Origin: Oscillospiraceae bacterium
GTDB taxonomy: Bacteria; Bacillota; Clostridia; Oscillospirales; Ruminococcaceae
Reading direction: 5' to 3'
Length of the DNA: 64,000 nt
Assembly (NCBI GenBank): GCA_019424695.1
Contig: JAHYZA010000009.1
Coordinates: 124,001-188,000 of the forward strand
Of the stretch, positions 1-8,064 are shown in pieces (the stretch's first letter is position 1; the number at the start of each line of letters is the position of its first letter). The translations under genes were made by a program, and so were the position numbers. Below the pieces are notes generated by a model that saw nothing but the letters and a program-made list of their open reading frames with translations, was not told where the DNA came from and did not search any database.

Positions 1-1
1 G

Positions 2-253
2 GACCGCTGGTGGCCCGCGGCCACCGGCATCGGCCGCCGTCCTACGGTGGACGACAGCGCCAACGCGGCTGTGACCTGTGAAACCTATGTGCCGGATTTC
101 TCCGGGAATCTTTACGGGCAGAACCCGGTGCTGGAATTTCACCGGTATCTGTGCCCGGTGCGAAAATTCCGCACCGTGGAGGAACTTTCCGAACTGATCC
201 GCCGTGCGGCCGGGGAGAGCAAAGCCTACTTCGCCGCCCAGCCGGTAAAATAA
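2..253 (+). CDS. ribF: Riboflavin kinase / FAD synthetase, C-terminal part (5' truncated by window edge)
   Basis: The reading frame is open from the window edge and ends at TAA 251-253. The residues GIGRRPT, followed about 15 residues later by ET, DFSGNLYG and then a FHRYLCPVRKF segment, match the end of the riboflavin kinase domain of bifunctional RibF, which phosphorylates riboflavin to FMN and adenylates FMN to FAD. Only the last 83 codons are present, so the nucleotidyltransferase domain lies outside. The position directly before rpsO and pnp is the usual Firmicutes order and supports the call. It ends about 25 nt before the rpsO promoter. Confidence 0.85.
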   Translation, partial: DRWWPAATGIGRRPTVDDSANAAVTCETYVPDFSGNLYGQNPVLEFHRYLCPVRKFRTVEELSELIRRAAGESKAYFAAQPVK

Positions 254-278
254 TTGCAAAAAACACCGCGCCGCGGCC

Positions 279-307
279 TTGTAATCCCGGCGCGGTTGTG
301 GTATACT
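279..307 (+). promoter_or_regulatory. Sigma-A promoter of rpsO
   Basis: TTGTAA (279-284), a 17 bp spacer and TATACT (302-307). It overlaps the right arm of an inverted repeat (ACCGCGCCG 265-273 with CGGCGCGGT 288-296). That hairpin may end ribF transcription, although no T-tract follows. Confidence 0.7.
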
Positions 308-315
308 ATTGTCTG

Positions 316-370
316 CTACCGTGGCCCGGTAGGGGGCGTATGCCTCAAACCTGCAGTTACCCCGTACTGC
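316..370 (+). promoter_or_regulatory. Structured rpsO 5' leader, candidate S15 autoregulatory element
   Basis: After the predicted start near 314 the leader can fold into successive hairpins: CTACCG/CGGTAG (316-321 with 327-332), a short GGC/GCC hairpin, and GCAGT/ACTGC (353-357 with 366-370). S15 represses its own translation through leader structures in several bacteria. That role here is inferred from position and foldability only. Confidence 0.35.
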
Positions 371-407
371 GCCATCGGCAAATAATTACTTGAAAGAGGT
401 ATGTATC

Positions 408-680
408 ATGAGCCAGAAATCTGCTATCGAAAAGCAGCCCATCATCGCGAAGGCCGCCCTGCATGAGGGCGACACCGGTTCTCCGGAGGTCCAGGTTGCG
501 CTGCTCACCGCGCGCATCAACCACCTGACCGAGCATCTCAAGACCAACAAGCATGACAACCACAGCCGCCGCGGCCTGTTCAAGATGGTCGGCCGCCGCC
601 GCAATCTGCTGGCCTATCTGCAAAAGAAGGACATCAACCGTTATCGTGCCCTGATCGCTGAGCTGGGTCTGCGCAAGTAA
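408..680 (+). CDS. rpsO: 30S ribosomal protein S15
   Basis: A 90-residue protein of normal S15 length. It has the conserved GDTGSPEVQVALLT stretch, the LTEHLKTNKHDNHSRRGL segment that contacts 16S rRNA, and the RRRNLLAYL and YRALIAELGLRK C-terminus. S15 is a primary binder of the central domain of 16S rRNA in 30S assembly. The ATG at 408 is preferred to the in-frame TTG at 390 because an AAGAGG ribosome binding site lies just upstream of 408 and because S15 starts at this point. It has its own promoter and terminator, as is usual for the rpsO-pnp pair. Confidence 0.97.
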   Translation: MSQKSAIEKQPIIAKAALHEGDTGSPEVQVALLTARINHLTEHLKTNKHDNHSRRGLFKMVGRRRNLLAYLQKKDINRYRALIAELGLRK

Positions 681-692
681 TTTTCGCAAAAA

Positions 693-733
693 CGGGCAGG
701 GTGCACGCAAGCACCTTGCCCGCTTTTCTTTTT
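693..733 (+). terminator. Intrinsic terminator of rpsO
   Basis: A 12 bp stem (693-704 with 711-722, one G-U pair), loop ACGCAA, then CTTTTCTTTTT. Some read-through into pnp is likely, as seen in other rpsO-pnp pairs. Confidence 0.85.
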
Positions 734-883
734 ATTCCACTGCAAGGCTTTCGGCCGGGCAGGCCCGCCGCTTTGTGCAGTAAATCGAGCACCCAAGCAC
801 CGGCTTGGCTGCTGGCTTTATTGCTCAAATCGGGAGCAGGCGCGGCCACGGTATACAAAATCCAAACAGAAGGAGAATCTCTC

Positions 884-3037
884 ATGGCTTACGAATTTGC
901 TTCCCGGCTGGAAACATTCCCCCATTACCGCAAATTTGAGACGACCTTCGCAGGGCGTCCCTTTGTGGTCGAGACCGGCAAAATGTGCGGTCTGTCCAAC
1001 GGCAGCGCCATGGTCCGCTATGGCGATACCTGCGTGCTCTGCAATGTCACGATGAGCGAAAAGCCCCGGGAGGGTGTGGATTTCTTCCCCCTGAGCGTGG
1101 AGTTTGAGGAGAAGCTCTACGCCGCCGGACGCATCCCCGGCAGCTTCATGCGCCGTGAAGGCCGTCCCGGCGAGCACGCCATTTTGTCCTCCCGTGTGGT
1201 GGACCGTCCGATCCGCCCGCTGTTCCCCAAGGATATGCGCAATGATGTCTGCGTCACCATGACCGTCATGAGCCTCGATCCCGATAACTCGGCCGAGATC
1301 ACCGGCATGAACGGCGCCTCCCTCGCCATCGCCATGTCCGATATTCCCTGGAACGGTCCTATCGCCGGTGTGTTCGTCGGCCTGGTGGACGGTGAGATCG
1401 TCCTCAACCCCACCAAGGAGCAGCGTGAACGCAGCGACCTGTCCCTGACGCTGGCCGCCAGTGAGGAAAAGATCGTCATGATCGAAGCCGGCGCCAACGA
1501 GGTAGACGAGGCCACCATGATGGAGGCCATCAAAGCCGGCCACGCCGAGATCAAGAAGATGCTGGCTTTCATCAACAGCATCGTGGCCGAGATCGGCAAA
1601 CCCAAAAAGACCTTCACCCCCGTGGAACTCGATCATGCGCTGCTGGCGGATGTCTATGCCAAGCATCTGGACGAGGTCAAGGTTGCCATGGACACCGACG
1701 ACAAGAACGTGCGCGACGCGGCGCTGCTGCCCATCATGGACGCCATCGCCGCCGAACACCCTGAACTCACCGCCGCCGACATCGACCTCATCAGCTACAA
1801 GCTGCAGAAGAAGGTCGTCCGTACCTGGCTGCTGGAGGACGGCAAGCGCGTGGACGGCCGCGGCATCAACGAGATCCGTCCCTTGGCCGCGGAAGTCGGT
1901 CTGCTGCCCCGGGTACATGGTTCCGGTATGTTCACCCGCGGCCAGACCCAGGTGCTGACCATCTGCACCCTGGGCTCTACTAAGGACGCCCAGCTGATGG
2001 ACGACCTGTCCGACACCCAGTACAAGCGCTATATCCATCACTATAACTTCCCGCCGTACTCTGTGGGCGAGGCCCGTGCCCCCCGCAGCCCCGGCCGTCG
2101 TGAGATCGGTCACGGCAACCTGGCCGAGCGTGCGCTGGTGCCGGTGCTGCCCGATCAGAGTGAGTTCCCGTACACCATCCGCTGCGTGTCCGAGGTCCTC
2201 TCCTCCAACGGTTCCACCTCCCAGGCTTCCATCTGTGGTTCCACCCTGGCTCTGATGGACGCCGGTGTGCCCATCAAGGCGCCGGTGGCCGGTATCTCCT
2301 GCGGCCTGATCACCGACGGTGACCCGCTGCACGGCGGCCGCTGGATGACGATGCTGGACATCCAGGGCGTCGAGGATTTCCACGGCGATATGGACTTCAA
2401 GGTGGGCGGTACCCGCCGCGGCATCACCGCCATCCAGATGGACATCAAGGTGGACGGCCTGACCTACGAGATCGTGGAGGAAGCACTGGAAAAGTGCCGC
2501 AAGGGTCGTCTGTACATCCTGGACGAGATCATCAAGCCGGTCATCGCCGAGCCTCGTGCCGAACTGTCCAAGTACGCGCCCAAGATGTTCAGCATGATGA
2601 TTCCCGTGGATAAAATCAAGGACGTCATCGGCAAGGGCGGCAAGGTTATTCAGGAAATGTGCGCCAACTTCAACTGCAAGATCGACATCGAGGAGGACGG
2701 CCACGTCTTTATCTCTGCCGTCGATCAGGAGGATGCCAAGCGTGCCATCTCCACCATCAAGACGATTGTGGAGGACCCCGAGATCGGTGCCATCTACAAG
2801 GGCCGCGTGACCCGTCTGATGAACTTCGGTGCCTTTGTGGAGATCGCACCGGGCAAGGAAGGTCTGGTCCACATCTCCAAGCTGGACGATCACCGCGTGG
2901 AGCATGTGGAGGATGTGGTCGCCGTGGGCGATCCCATCTTCGTCATGGTCACCGACATTGACCAGCAGGGTCGCATCAACTTGTCCCGCAAAGATGCCCT
3001 GGCTGCCATCGCCAAGAAGCGCGCTGAGCAGCAGTAA
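884..3037 (+). CDS. pnp: Polyribonucleotide nucleotidyltransferase (PNPase)
   Basis: A 717-residue PNPase, which degrades RNA 3' to 5' by phosphorolysis. It has two RNase PH-like domains (roughly residues 15-215 and 320-545) joined by a helical linker, then a KH domain with the GKGG loop (VIGKGGKVIQEM, near 585) and an S1 domain (GRVTRLMNFGAFVEI, near 640). The first domain carries FFPLSVEFEEKLYAAGRIPG and the second carries FPPYSVGE and RREIGHG, all typical. The frame stays open back to 701, but the ATG at 884 follows AGAAGGAGA at a good distance and matches family N-termini. The 150 nt leader (734-883) contains a CCAAGC/GCTTGG hairpin (793-808). Confidence 0.98.
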   Translation: MAYEFASRLETFPHYRKFETTFAGRPFVVETGKMCGLSNGSAMVRYGDTCVLCNVTMSEKPREGVDFFPLSVEFEEKLYAAGRIPGSFMRREGRPGEHAILSSRVVDRPIRPLFPKDMRNDVCVTMTVMSLDPDNSAEITGMNGASLAIAMSDIPWNGPIAGVFVGLVDGEIVLNPTKEQRERSDLSLTLAASEEKIVMIEAGANEVDEATMMEAIKAGHAEIKKMLAFINSIVAEIGKPKKTFTPVELDHALLADVYAKHLDEVKVAMDTDDKNVRDAALLPIMDAIAAEHPELTAADIDLISYKLQKKVVRTWLLEDGKRVDGRGINEIRPLAAEVGLLPRVHGSGMFTRGQTQVLTICTLGSTKDAQLMDDLSDTQYKRYIHHYNFPPYSVGEARAPRSPGRREIGHGNLAERALVPVLPDQSEFPYTIRCVSEVLSSNGSTSQASICGSTLALMDAGVPIKAPVAGISCGLITDGDPLHGGRWMTMLDIQGVEDFHGDMDFKVGGTRRGITAIQMDIKVDGLTYEIVEEALEKCRKGRLYILDEIIKPVIAEPRAELSKYAPKMFSMMIPVDKIKDVIGKGGKVIQEMCANFNCKIDIEEDGHVFISAVDQEDAKRAISTIKTIVEDPEIGAIYKGRVTRLMNFGAFVEIAPGKEGLVHISKLDDHRVEHVEDVVAVGDPIFVMVTDIDQQGRINLSRKDALAAIAKKRAEQQ

Positions 3038-3049
3038 AACAAAGCAAAC

Positions 3050-3083
3050 AGGAGGCCGGCTCCCCTAGGGGAGCCGGCCTCCT
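3050..3083. terminator. Bidirectional terminator between pnp and ackA
   Basis: A perfect 16 bp inverted repeat (3050-3065 with 3068-3083) and a 2 nt loop. The + strand continues GTGTTTGTT and the - strand continues TTTGCTTTGTTTT. It lies between two convergent genes and can serve both. Confidence 0.9.
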
Positions 3084-3116
3084 GTGTTTGTTGTGAAAAG
3101 CGCAAAAAGGGAAAGA

Positions 3117-4328
3117 TTACTGGTTCTCCAGCACTTCCTTGGTATCGCGGGCGATCATCAGCTCTTCGTTGGTTTCCACGACCAGCGTGCGAACACGAGC
3201 GCCCCAGGCGGTGATCTCCACCACGTCCTTGTGCTGGCTGCGCACGTTGCGGTTCTTGTCGGTGTCGATGCGGATGCCCAGCCAGTCCATGTGATGGCAG
3301 ATCTTGGCACGGGATTCATCGTCGTGCTCGCCGATGCCGCCGGTAAAGACGATGGCGTCCACGCCGCCCATGGCGGCAATGTAGCTGCCGATGGTCTTCT
3401 TGATCTGGTAGTTCAGCATATCCAGTGCCAGCTGGGCGCGCTCGTTGCCGTCGTTGGCAGAAGATTCCACGTCACGCATATCGCTGGAAACGCCGGAAAC
3501 ACCCAGCAGGCCGGATTTCTTGTTCAGGATCTCGTCCAGCTGGTGGCCGGTGATCTCCAGCGTGTACTTCAGGTAGTTGACCACAGAGGGGTCCAGGTCG
3601 CCGCAGCGGGTGCCCATCATCAGGCCGGCCAGCGGGGTCATACCCATGGAGGTGTCCACCACGCGGCCCTGGTCCACAGCGGCGATGGAGGAGCCGTTGC
3701 CCAAGTGGCAGGTGATCAGCTTCAGGCGCTCAATGGGCTCTTCCAGGTATTCGGCGGCGCGATGGCTGACGTACTTGTGGCTGGTGCCATGGAAGCCGTA
3801 GCGGCGCACGCCGTACTTCTCGTAATACTCGTAGGGGATCGCATACATGTAGGCTTTCGGGGGCATGGTAGAGTGGAAAGCCGTGTCAAAGACAGCGATG
3901 TTGGGCTTGTCCTCGCCAAAGACCTTGTAGGAAGCCTCGATGCCCAGAATGGCGGCGGGGTTGTGCAGCGGCGCCAGGGGAGACAGATCCCGGATCTCCT
4001 TGACAACTTCGGGGGTGATCAGGCAGCTCTTCTTGAACTTCTCGCCGCCATGAACGACGCGGTGGCCGATAGCGTCGATCTCGCTGACCTGGTCAATCAC
4101 CTTGCCCTCGCCGGTGGTCATCTTCTTGACGACTTCGCCGAACGCTTCGGTATGGGTGGGGAAGATCGCGGGCGTGGTGGCCTTGTGGCCGTTGGCCTCG
4201 TGGGTGATCATGCTGCTCTCCATGCCGATGCGTTCACACAGGCCCTTGCAAAGAACCTTCTCACCGGCCATGTCGATGAGCTGGTACTTCAGGCTCGAAG
4301 AACCGCAGTTGATAACCAGAATTTTCAT
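3117..4328 (-). CDS. ackA: Acetate kinase
   Basis: A 403-residue acetate kinase of the ASKHA fold. It interconverts acetyl phosphate plus ADP with acetate plus ATP, the usual ATP-yielding end of fermentation. Visible signatures are MKILVINCGSSSLKY at the N-terminus, GHRVVHGGEKF, the GFHGTSHKYV motif around the catalytic histidine, CHLGNGSS, and the TGGIGEH nucleotide-binding segment. The start follows AAGGAGGAAACCC. No pta phosphotransacetylase is adjacent. The gene is divergent from tmcAL, whose product consumes acetate. Confidence 0.98.
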   Translation of the reverse strand: MKILVINCGSSSLKYQLIDMAGEKVLCKGLCERIGMESSMITHEANGHKATTPAIFPTHTEAFGEVVKKMTTGEGKVIDQVSEIDAIGHRVVHGGEKFKKSCLITPEVVKEIRDLSPLAPLHNPAAILGIEASYKVFGEDKPNIAVFDTAFHSTMPPKAYMYAIPYEYYEKYGVRRYGFHGTSHKYVSHRAAEYLEEPIERLKLITCHLGNGSSIAAVDQGRVVDTSMGMTPLAGLMMGTRCGDLDPSVVNYLKYTLEITGHQLDEILNKKSGLLGVSGVSSDMRDVESSANDGNERAQLALDMLNYQIKKTIGSYIAAMGGVDAIVFTGGIGEHDDESRAKICHHMDWLGIRIDTDKNRNVRSQHKDVVEITAWGARVRTLVVETNEELMIARDTKEVLENQ

Positions 4329-4386
4329 TGGGTTTCCTCCTTCAGTGGTGTAGGGCGCAAAACGCCCTTTTCGAGTTACTGAAAAT

Positions 4387-4415
4387 ATTATATAATGAGG
4401 TTACAGGATTTTCAA
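4387..4415 (-). promoter_or_regulatory. Sigma-A promoter of ackA
   Basis: On the minus strand: TTGAAA (4410-4415), 17 bp spacer, TATAAT (4387-4392). It is near consensus, as expected for a highly expressed fermentation gene. Confidence 0.85.
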
Positions 4416-4463
4416 GGACAATTAACGCAAGATAGCACAATTTTTGCATAGTAGGAGCAGCGC

Positions 4464-5630
4464 ATGAATTTTGCAGGCATCATAACGGAATACGATCCCT
4501 TTCACAACGGTCATGCCGCGCAGCTGGCGGCGGTACGCCGGGCGGGGGCACAGTGCGTTGCGGTCTGCATGAGCAGCGGCGCGGTGCAGCGGGGCGGTGT
4601 ACCCATTCTGCCGGATGCCGTCCGGGCGCGCGCTGCGCTGGAATCGGGGGCGGACCTGGTGGTGGCGCTTCCGGCCCCCTATGCCTGCGCCACGGCGGAA
4701 CAATTTGCCTCGGCGGGAGTTGCCCTGCTGGCGGCTTTGGGGTGCGATACTCTGGCGTTTGGCGCCGAAACCCCGGACGCTTCCCTCTTGCTGCAGGCGG
4801 CAGCGCTATTGCAGCGGGAAGAGCTGCAGCCACTGCTGCGTCAAAAACTGAGCGTCGGCATGACCTATGCGGCAGCCCGGGCGGAAGCGGCGGAGGAACT
4901 GGTCCCGGGCATGGGAGCCTTGCTGCGCACACCCAATAATATTCTGGGGATCGAGTACTGTAAGGCCATCCTGAACCGGAAGGCGGCGCTGCGCCCGATG
5001 CCGTTGCCCCGGTGGGGCGCGGCCCATGGCGGTACAGCGGGGGAGCACAACGGTACACCGATGGCCAGCGCCAGCTATCTGCGGCAGCATATCCTGGAGG
5101 AATGGGCACCCTTTGTGCCGCAAACTGCCATGAAACTCTACCGTCAGGCAGCGGAGGAGGGGCAGCTGCTGGACGGGAAAAAGTTTGAAACCGCCGTGCT
5201 GGCTTTGCTGCGTGCCGCGCCGCCGGAACGCTTTGCCCGGACGCGCGGCGTCAGCGAAGGGCTGGAGAACCGGTTGGCGGCAGCCGTCCGGGAAGCGGAA
5301 GGGTTGGAGGACCTTTATACCAAACTGAAAACCAAGCGTTATCCCCATGCCAGGCTGCGACGGCTGGTTTTGGATGCGGCGCTGGATTTCCCCGCAGAAC
5401 TGCCCGACCCGCCCTATCTGCTGGTGCTGGGTGCCCGCAAAGAGACTCTGCCGCGCCTGAAGCAGGCCGCTTTGCCGGCGGGCACCTCGCTGTCTGACCT
5501 TGTGCGCACTGGTGAGCAGGCTGCGCAAATCGGAGCACTGCACAGCCGGGCAGTAGATTTTTCGTCACTTTGCAGAGAAAAAATCCGCCCGATGGGCCTT
5601 GCCTTCACCACAAAACCGGTGCTACTATAA
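4464..5630 (+). CDS. tmcAL: tRNA(Met) cytidine acetate ligase (TmcAL)
   Basis: A 388-residue protein of the nucleotidyltransferase-like TmcAL family. These enzymes use ATP and acetate to make N4-acetylcytidine at the wobble position of elongator tRNA(Met). The N-terminus FAGIITEYDPFHNGH carries the HxGH adenylyl-transfer motif. SSGAVQRG, the RARAALESGADLVVALP segment and the NNILGIEYCKAI motif are all typical of the family. The length is normal. The gene lies back to back with ackA, so an acetate producer and an acetate consumer share one intergenic region. Start: ATG 4464 after AGGAGCAGCGC. Confidence 0.9.
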   Translation: MNFAGIITEYDPFHNGHAAQLAAVRRAGAQCVAVCMSSGAVQRGGVPILPDAVRARAALESGADLVVALPAPYACATAEQFASAGVALLAALGCDTLAFGAETPDASLLLQAAALLQREELQPLLRQKLSVGMTYAAARAEAAEELVPGMGALLRTPNNILGIEYCKAILNRKAALRPMPLPRWGAAHGGTAGEHNGTPMASASYLRQHILEEWAPFVPQTAMKLYRQAAEEGQLLDGKKFETAVLALLRAAPPERFARTRGVSEGLENRLAAAVREAEGLEDLYTKLKTKRYPHARLRRLVLDAALDFPAELPDPPYLLVLGARKETLPRLKQAALPAGTSLSDLVRTGEQAAQIGALHSRAVDFSSLCREKIRPMGLAFTTKPVLL

Positions 5631-5775
5631 ACATGGAGAAAAAACACGGAACACAGAAACTTTGTTGCATTTTTAACGCGCAAAATCCGTGCGCTAAAGG
5701 CGCAAGGTATACAATAAAAACCATTCAGACGATGATCCGCTTCCCGGTTCCTGCTGCCCGAAAGGAGGTCTCCTG

Positions 5776-7053
5776 ATGAAAAAACGGTATGCTTCTTTGG
5801 CGTTGCTTCTGTTGCTGACAGCCTGCGGTACACCAGCGGAAAAAACGCAGTCCGCCCAGTCCCTGACGCCGGCCGCTACGGCGGAAACGGCCGGGCCGGC
5901 TGCCACCCCTGCCCCCACCGAGGAACCCACTCTGCCGCTTCACTGGATCGACGTGCAAAACAGTGAGGGACGCTTTCAGCGGGAGCCGGTCTATGGGGCG
6001 GGCGGCTATGGGGATGGCGGCGTTGTGGCCCGCTACGTGGATTTTTACGATGCCACGGAGCAGATCATGGGCGAACCCCTGGGACTGGAAAATGCCAATC
6101 TGTACCTGCTGGCCGATGACGAGTCCCTCTACTGGAGCTGGTCCGGCATGATCCGAGATACACCGATTCTGCTGCGCAGCGATCTGGACGGCAGCAACCG
6201 CGAACCCCTGTATGAATTTCCCCAGGGAACTGCTATTGTGGGTTGGGGAGACGGAATGGCCAGCGATGGGACGGCGCTGTATTTCCGGTATTGCCGCATC
6301 TCGGATCATCCGGAAGTTCCCGATGAATATGAACTGGTTCGCCTGGACCCGGAAGCCGGAACGATGGAAACCTTGACGCAGTGGACGACCTTTGGCGGGA
6401 GTCTGCTGGGCGTGTGGAACGACCGGTTGCTGATCACCCGCACGACACTGGCAGACGATTGCCCGGTTGAACCCGTTTACAGTACCTATCACCTGGCCAA
6501 CCGGGAAGAACTGTCTGCCTGGCTGACGACCACGCTGTGTGCCTTGAATCCGGCTACCGGCCAGGAAGAAGTCCTGTACAGCTGCGGGGGCAGCATGCTG
6601 GACAGAACCCTGGCGGAAGATGCGTTGTGGAAGGTGGACGATCAAAACCGGCTGATCTGTCGTCCGTTGGGCGAGACGGAGGACCAGGTGCTGGTCCAGC
6701 TGCCGGAGGGACTGTACATTTGGGGTATCTACACCGAGGACGTGCTGCTGTACGGCAGGGAGGACGGCGAGGAATGGCTTTATGTTTATAACCTGGCGGG
6801 CGGTTCGCTGAATCGAAGCCCCCGGAAACAGTGGTTCGGCGGGGAGTATCGGGCCATCTCGGTAGTAGGAGAGGCCGGACCGGGGCGGTATCTGGTCATA
6901 GACGATGCCAATACCGGCATGCAGCAGCTGGCCGGAAGCGATGGCACCCAGTATCTGATCGACGGATATACCCGGTACGCCATTGCCGGCAGGGATGCCC
7001 TGCTGGACACCAGTGTGCCGCTGGTTCCGGTCACCCGCCCGGGGGTGGCCTGA
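5776..7053 (+). CDS. Lipoprotein of unknown function
   Basis: A 425-residue predicted lipoprotein. The signal peptide MKKRYASLALLLLLTAC ends in the lipobox LTAC, followed by a low-complexity Ala/Thr/Pro linker (about residues 20-55) that would hold the folded part away from the membrane. The rest contains repeated SLYWSWS- and LVRLDPEAGTMETL-like segments suggestive of a beta-propeller. I do not recognise a named family. The architecture resembles the lipoproteins at 17605-20230 but it lacks their Cys/His motif. Start chosen by a perfect AAAGGAGG seven bases upstream. A -10-like TATACAAT (5708-5715) has no clear -35. It is probably cotranscribed with the sugar kinase 24 nt downstream. Confidence 0.8.
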   Translation: MKKRYASLALLLLLTACGTPAEKTQSAQSLTPAATAETAGPAATPAPTEEPTLPLHWIDVQNSEGRFQREPVYGAGGYGDGGVVARYVDFYDATEQIMGEPLGLENANLYLLADDESLYWSWSGMIRDTPILLRSDLDGSNREPLYEFPQGTAIVGWGDGMASDGTALYFRYCRISDHPEVPDEYELVRLDPEAGTMETLTQWTTFGGSLLGVWNDRLLITRTTLADDCPVEPVYSTYHLANREELSAWLTTTLCALNPATGQEEVLYSCGGSMLDRTLAEDALWKVDDQNRLICRPLGETEDQVLVQLPEGLYIWGIYTEDVLLYGREDGEEWLYVYNLAGGSLNRSPRKQWFGGEYRAISVVGEAGPGRYLVIDDANTGMQQLAGSDGTQYLIDGYTRYAIAGRDALLDTSVPLVPVTRPGVA

Positions 7054-7077
7054 AAAACAGAAAAAGGAAGCGTTTCT

Positions 7078-7983
7078 ATGATTTATACCGTGACCTTCAA
7101 TCCGGCCATCGACTATGTGGTGCGGCTGGACGCCCCGCTGCAAACGGGCTCTGTGAACCGTGCGGCGGGGGAGGACTGCGTTCTCGGCGGTAAGGGCATC
7201 AATGTGTCCGGCGTGCTGGCGGAACTTGACTGCCCCAGTGTGGCGCTGGGCTTTGTGGCAGGCGAGACCGGCGCCTGGCTGGAACGGGGACTGGCGGCCC
7301 AGGGACTGCATACGGCGTTTATCCATCTGCCGTCGGGAATGACCCGCATCAACGTCAAGATCAAGGCCGGGCAGGAAACCGAACTCAACGGTGCCGGACC
7401 GGCAATTCCGCCCGAAGCGATGGCGGCACTGTACCGCAAACTGGATGGGCTGGTCCGGGACGATATTCTCGTGCTGGCGGGCAGCATCCCGGCCAGCCTG
7501 CCGGCGGATACGTATGAGAAAATTCTTGACCGCCTGCAAGGGCGCGGCGTGCGGGCGGTGGTGGATGCGGCCGGACAGCTGCTGATCAAGGTACTGCCGT
7601 ACCGGCCCTTTCTCATCAAACCGAACCACCACGAACTGGCGGAAATTGTGGGTCACCCTCTTGCCACAGAGGCAGAGATCACCGCAGTGGCGCGGCAGCT
7701 GCAGAACCAGGGGGCATCCAACGTTCTGGTCAGCATGGCGGGGGATGGCGCGCTGCTGTTGGACGAAACCGGCGCGGTACATCGTATCGGTGCACCGCGG
7801 GGCACGGTCATCAACAGTGTGGGCGCGGGGGACAGCATGCTGGCCGGCTTTGTGGCGGGCTATCTGCAGAGCGGCTCCTATGAGACGGCGCTGCGCCTGG
7901 GCACCGCCTGCGGCAGCGCCACGGCTTTCAGCCTGGGACTGGCGACCCGCAGGGACATCGACCGCCTTTTGGCAGAACTGTAA
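7078..7983 (+). CDS. fruK: 1-phosphofructokinase family hexose kinase (PfkB/ribokinase fold)
   Basis: A 301-residue PfkB-family kinase. It has the N-terminal TFNPAIDYVV and GGKGINVSGVLAEL segments, the IKAGQETELNGAGP substrate region and the C-terminal NSVGAGDSMLAGFVAGYL signature with the catalytic aspartate. This arrangement is typical of 1-phosphofructokinases, which make fructose-1,6-bisphosphate from fructose 1-phosphate; tagatose-6-phosphate kinases are close relatives and cannot be excluded. No fructose PTS gene or FruR repressor is adjacent, so the substrate is inferred. It follows the lipoprotein by 24 nt with AAAAAGGAAG as ribosome binding site. Confidence 0.85.
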   Translation: MIYTVTFNPAIDYVVRLDAPLQTGSVNRAAGEDCVLGGKGINVSGVLAELDCPSVALGFVAGETGAWLERGLAAQGLHTAFIHLPSGMTRINVKIKAGQETELNGAGPAIPPEAMAALYRKLDGLVRDDILVLAGSIPASLPADTYEKILDRLQGRGVRAVVDAAGQLLIKVLPYRPFLIKPNHHELAEIVGHPLATEAEITAVARQLQNQGASNVLVSMAGDGALLLDETGAVHRIGAPRGTVINSVGAGDSMLAGFVAGYLQSGSYETALRLGTACGSATAFSLGLATRRDIDRLLAEL

Positions 7984-7987
7984 TGCA

Positions 7988-8018
7988 AAACCCGGCGGGG
8001 CTTGTCCCGGCCGGGTTT
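7988..8018 (+). terminator. Intrinsic terminator of the fruK-like gene
   Basis: AAACCCGGC (7988-7996) pairs with GCCGGGTTT (8010-8018), with extra GGGG/CCC pairing inside. The following T-run is short. The next gene's -35 box lies in the loop. Confidence 0.65.
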
Positions 8019-8030
8019 CTGTGTTATGAT
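8002..8030 (+). promoter_or_regulatory. Promoter of the tyrosine phosphatase gene
   Basis: TTGTCC (8002-8007), 17 bp, extended -10 TGtTATGAT with the hexamer at 8025-8030. It places the transcript start near 8037, which rules out starts upstream of 8065 for the next gene. Confidence 0.65.
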
Positions 8031-8064
8031 GAAGCGGAATCAAGAGGAAGGAAAATATAAGCCT

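Noticed and set aside
818..2905. Long minus-strand open frame opposite pnp
   Set aside because: It mirrors the codon bias of the certain pnp gene, has no ribosome binding site and its translation is low-complexity His/Gly/Asp-rich.
3084..4382. Plus-strand open frame opposite ackA
   Set aside because: Antisense shadow of ackA: Val/His/Gly-rich translation, no family signature.
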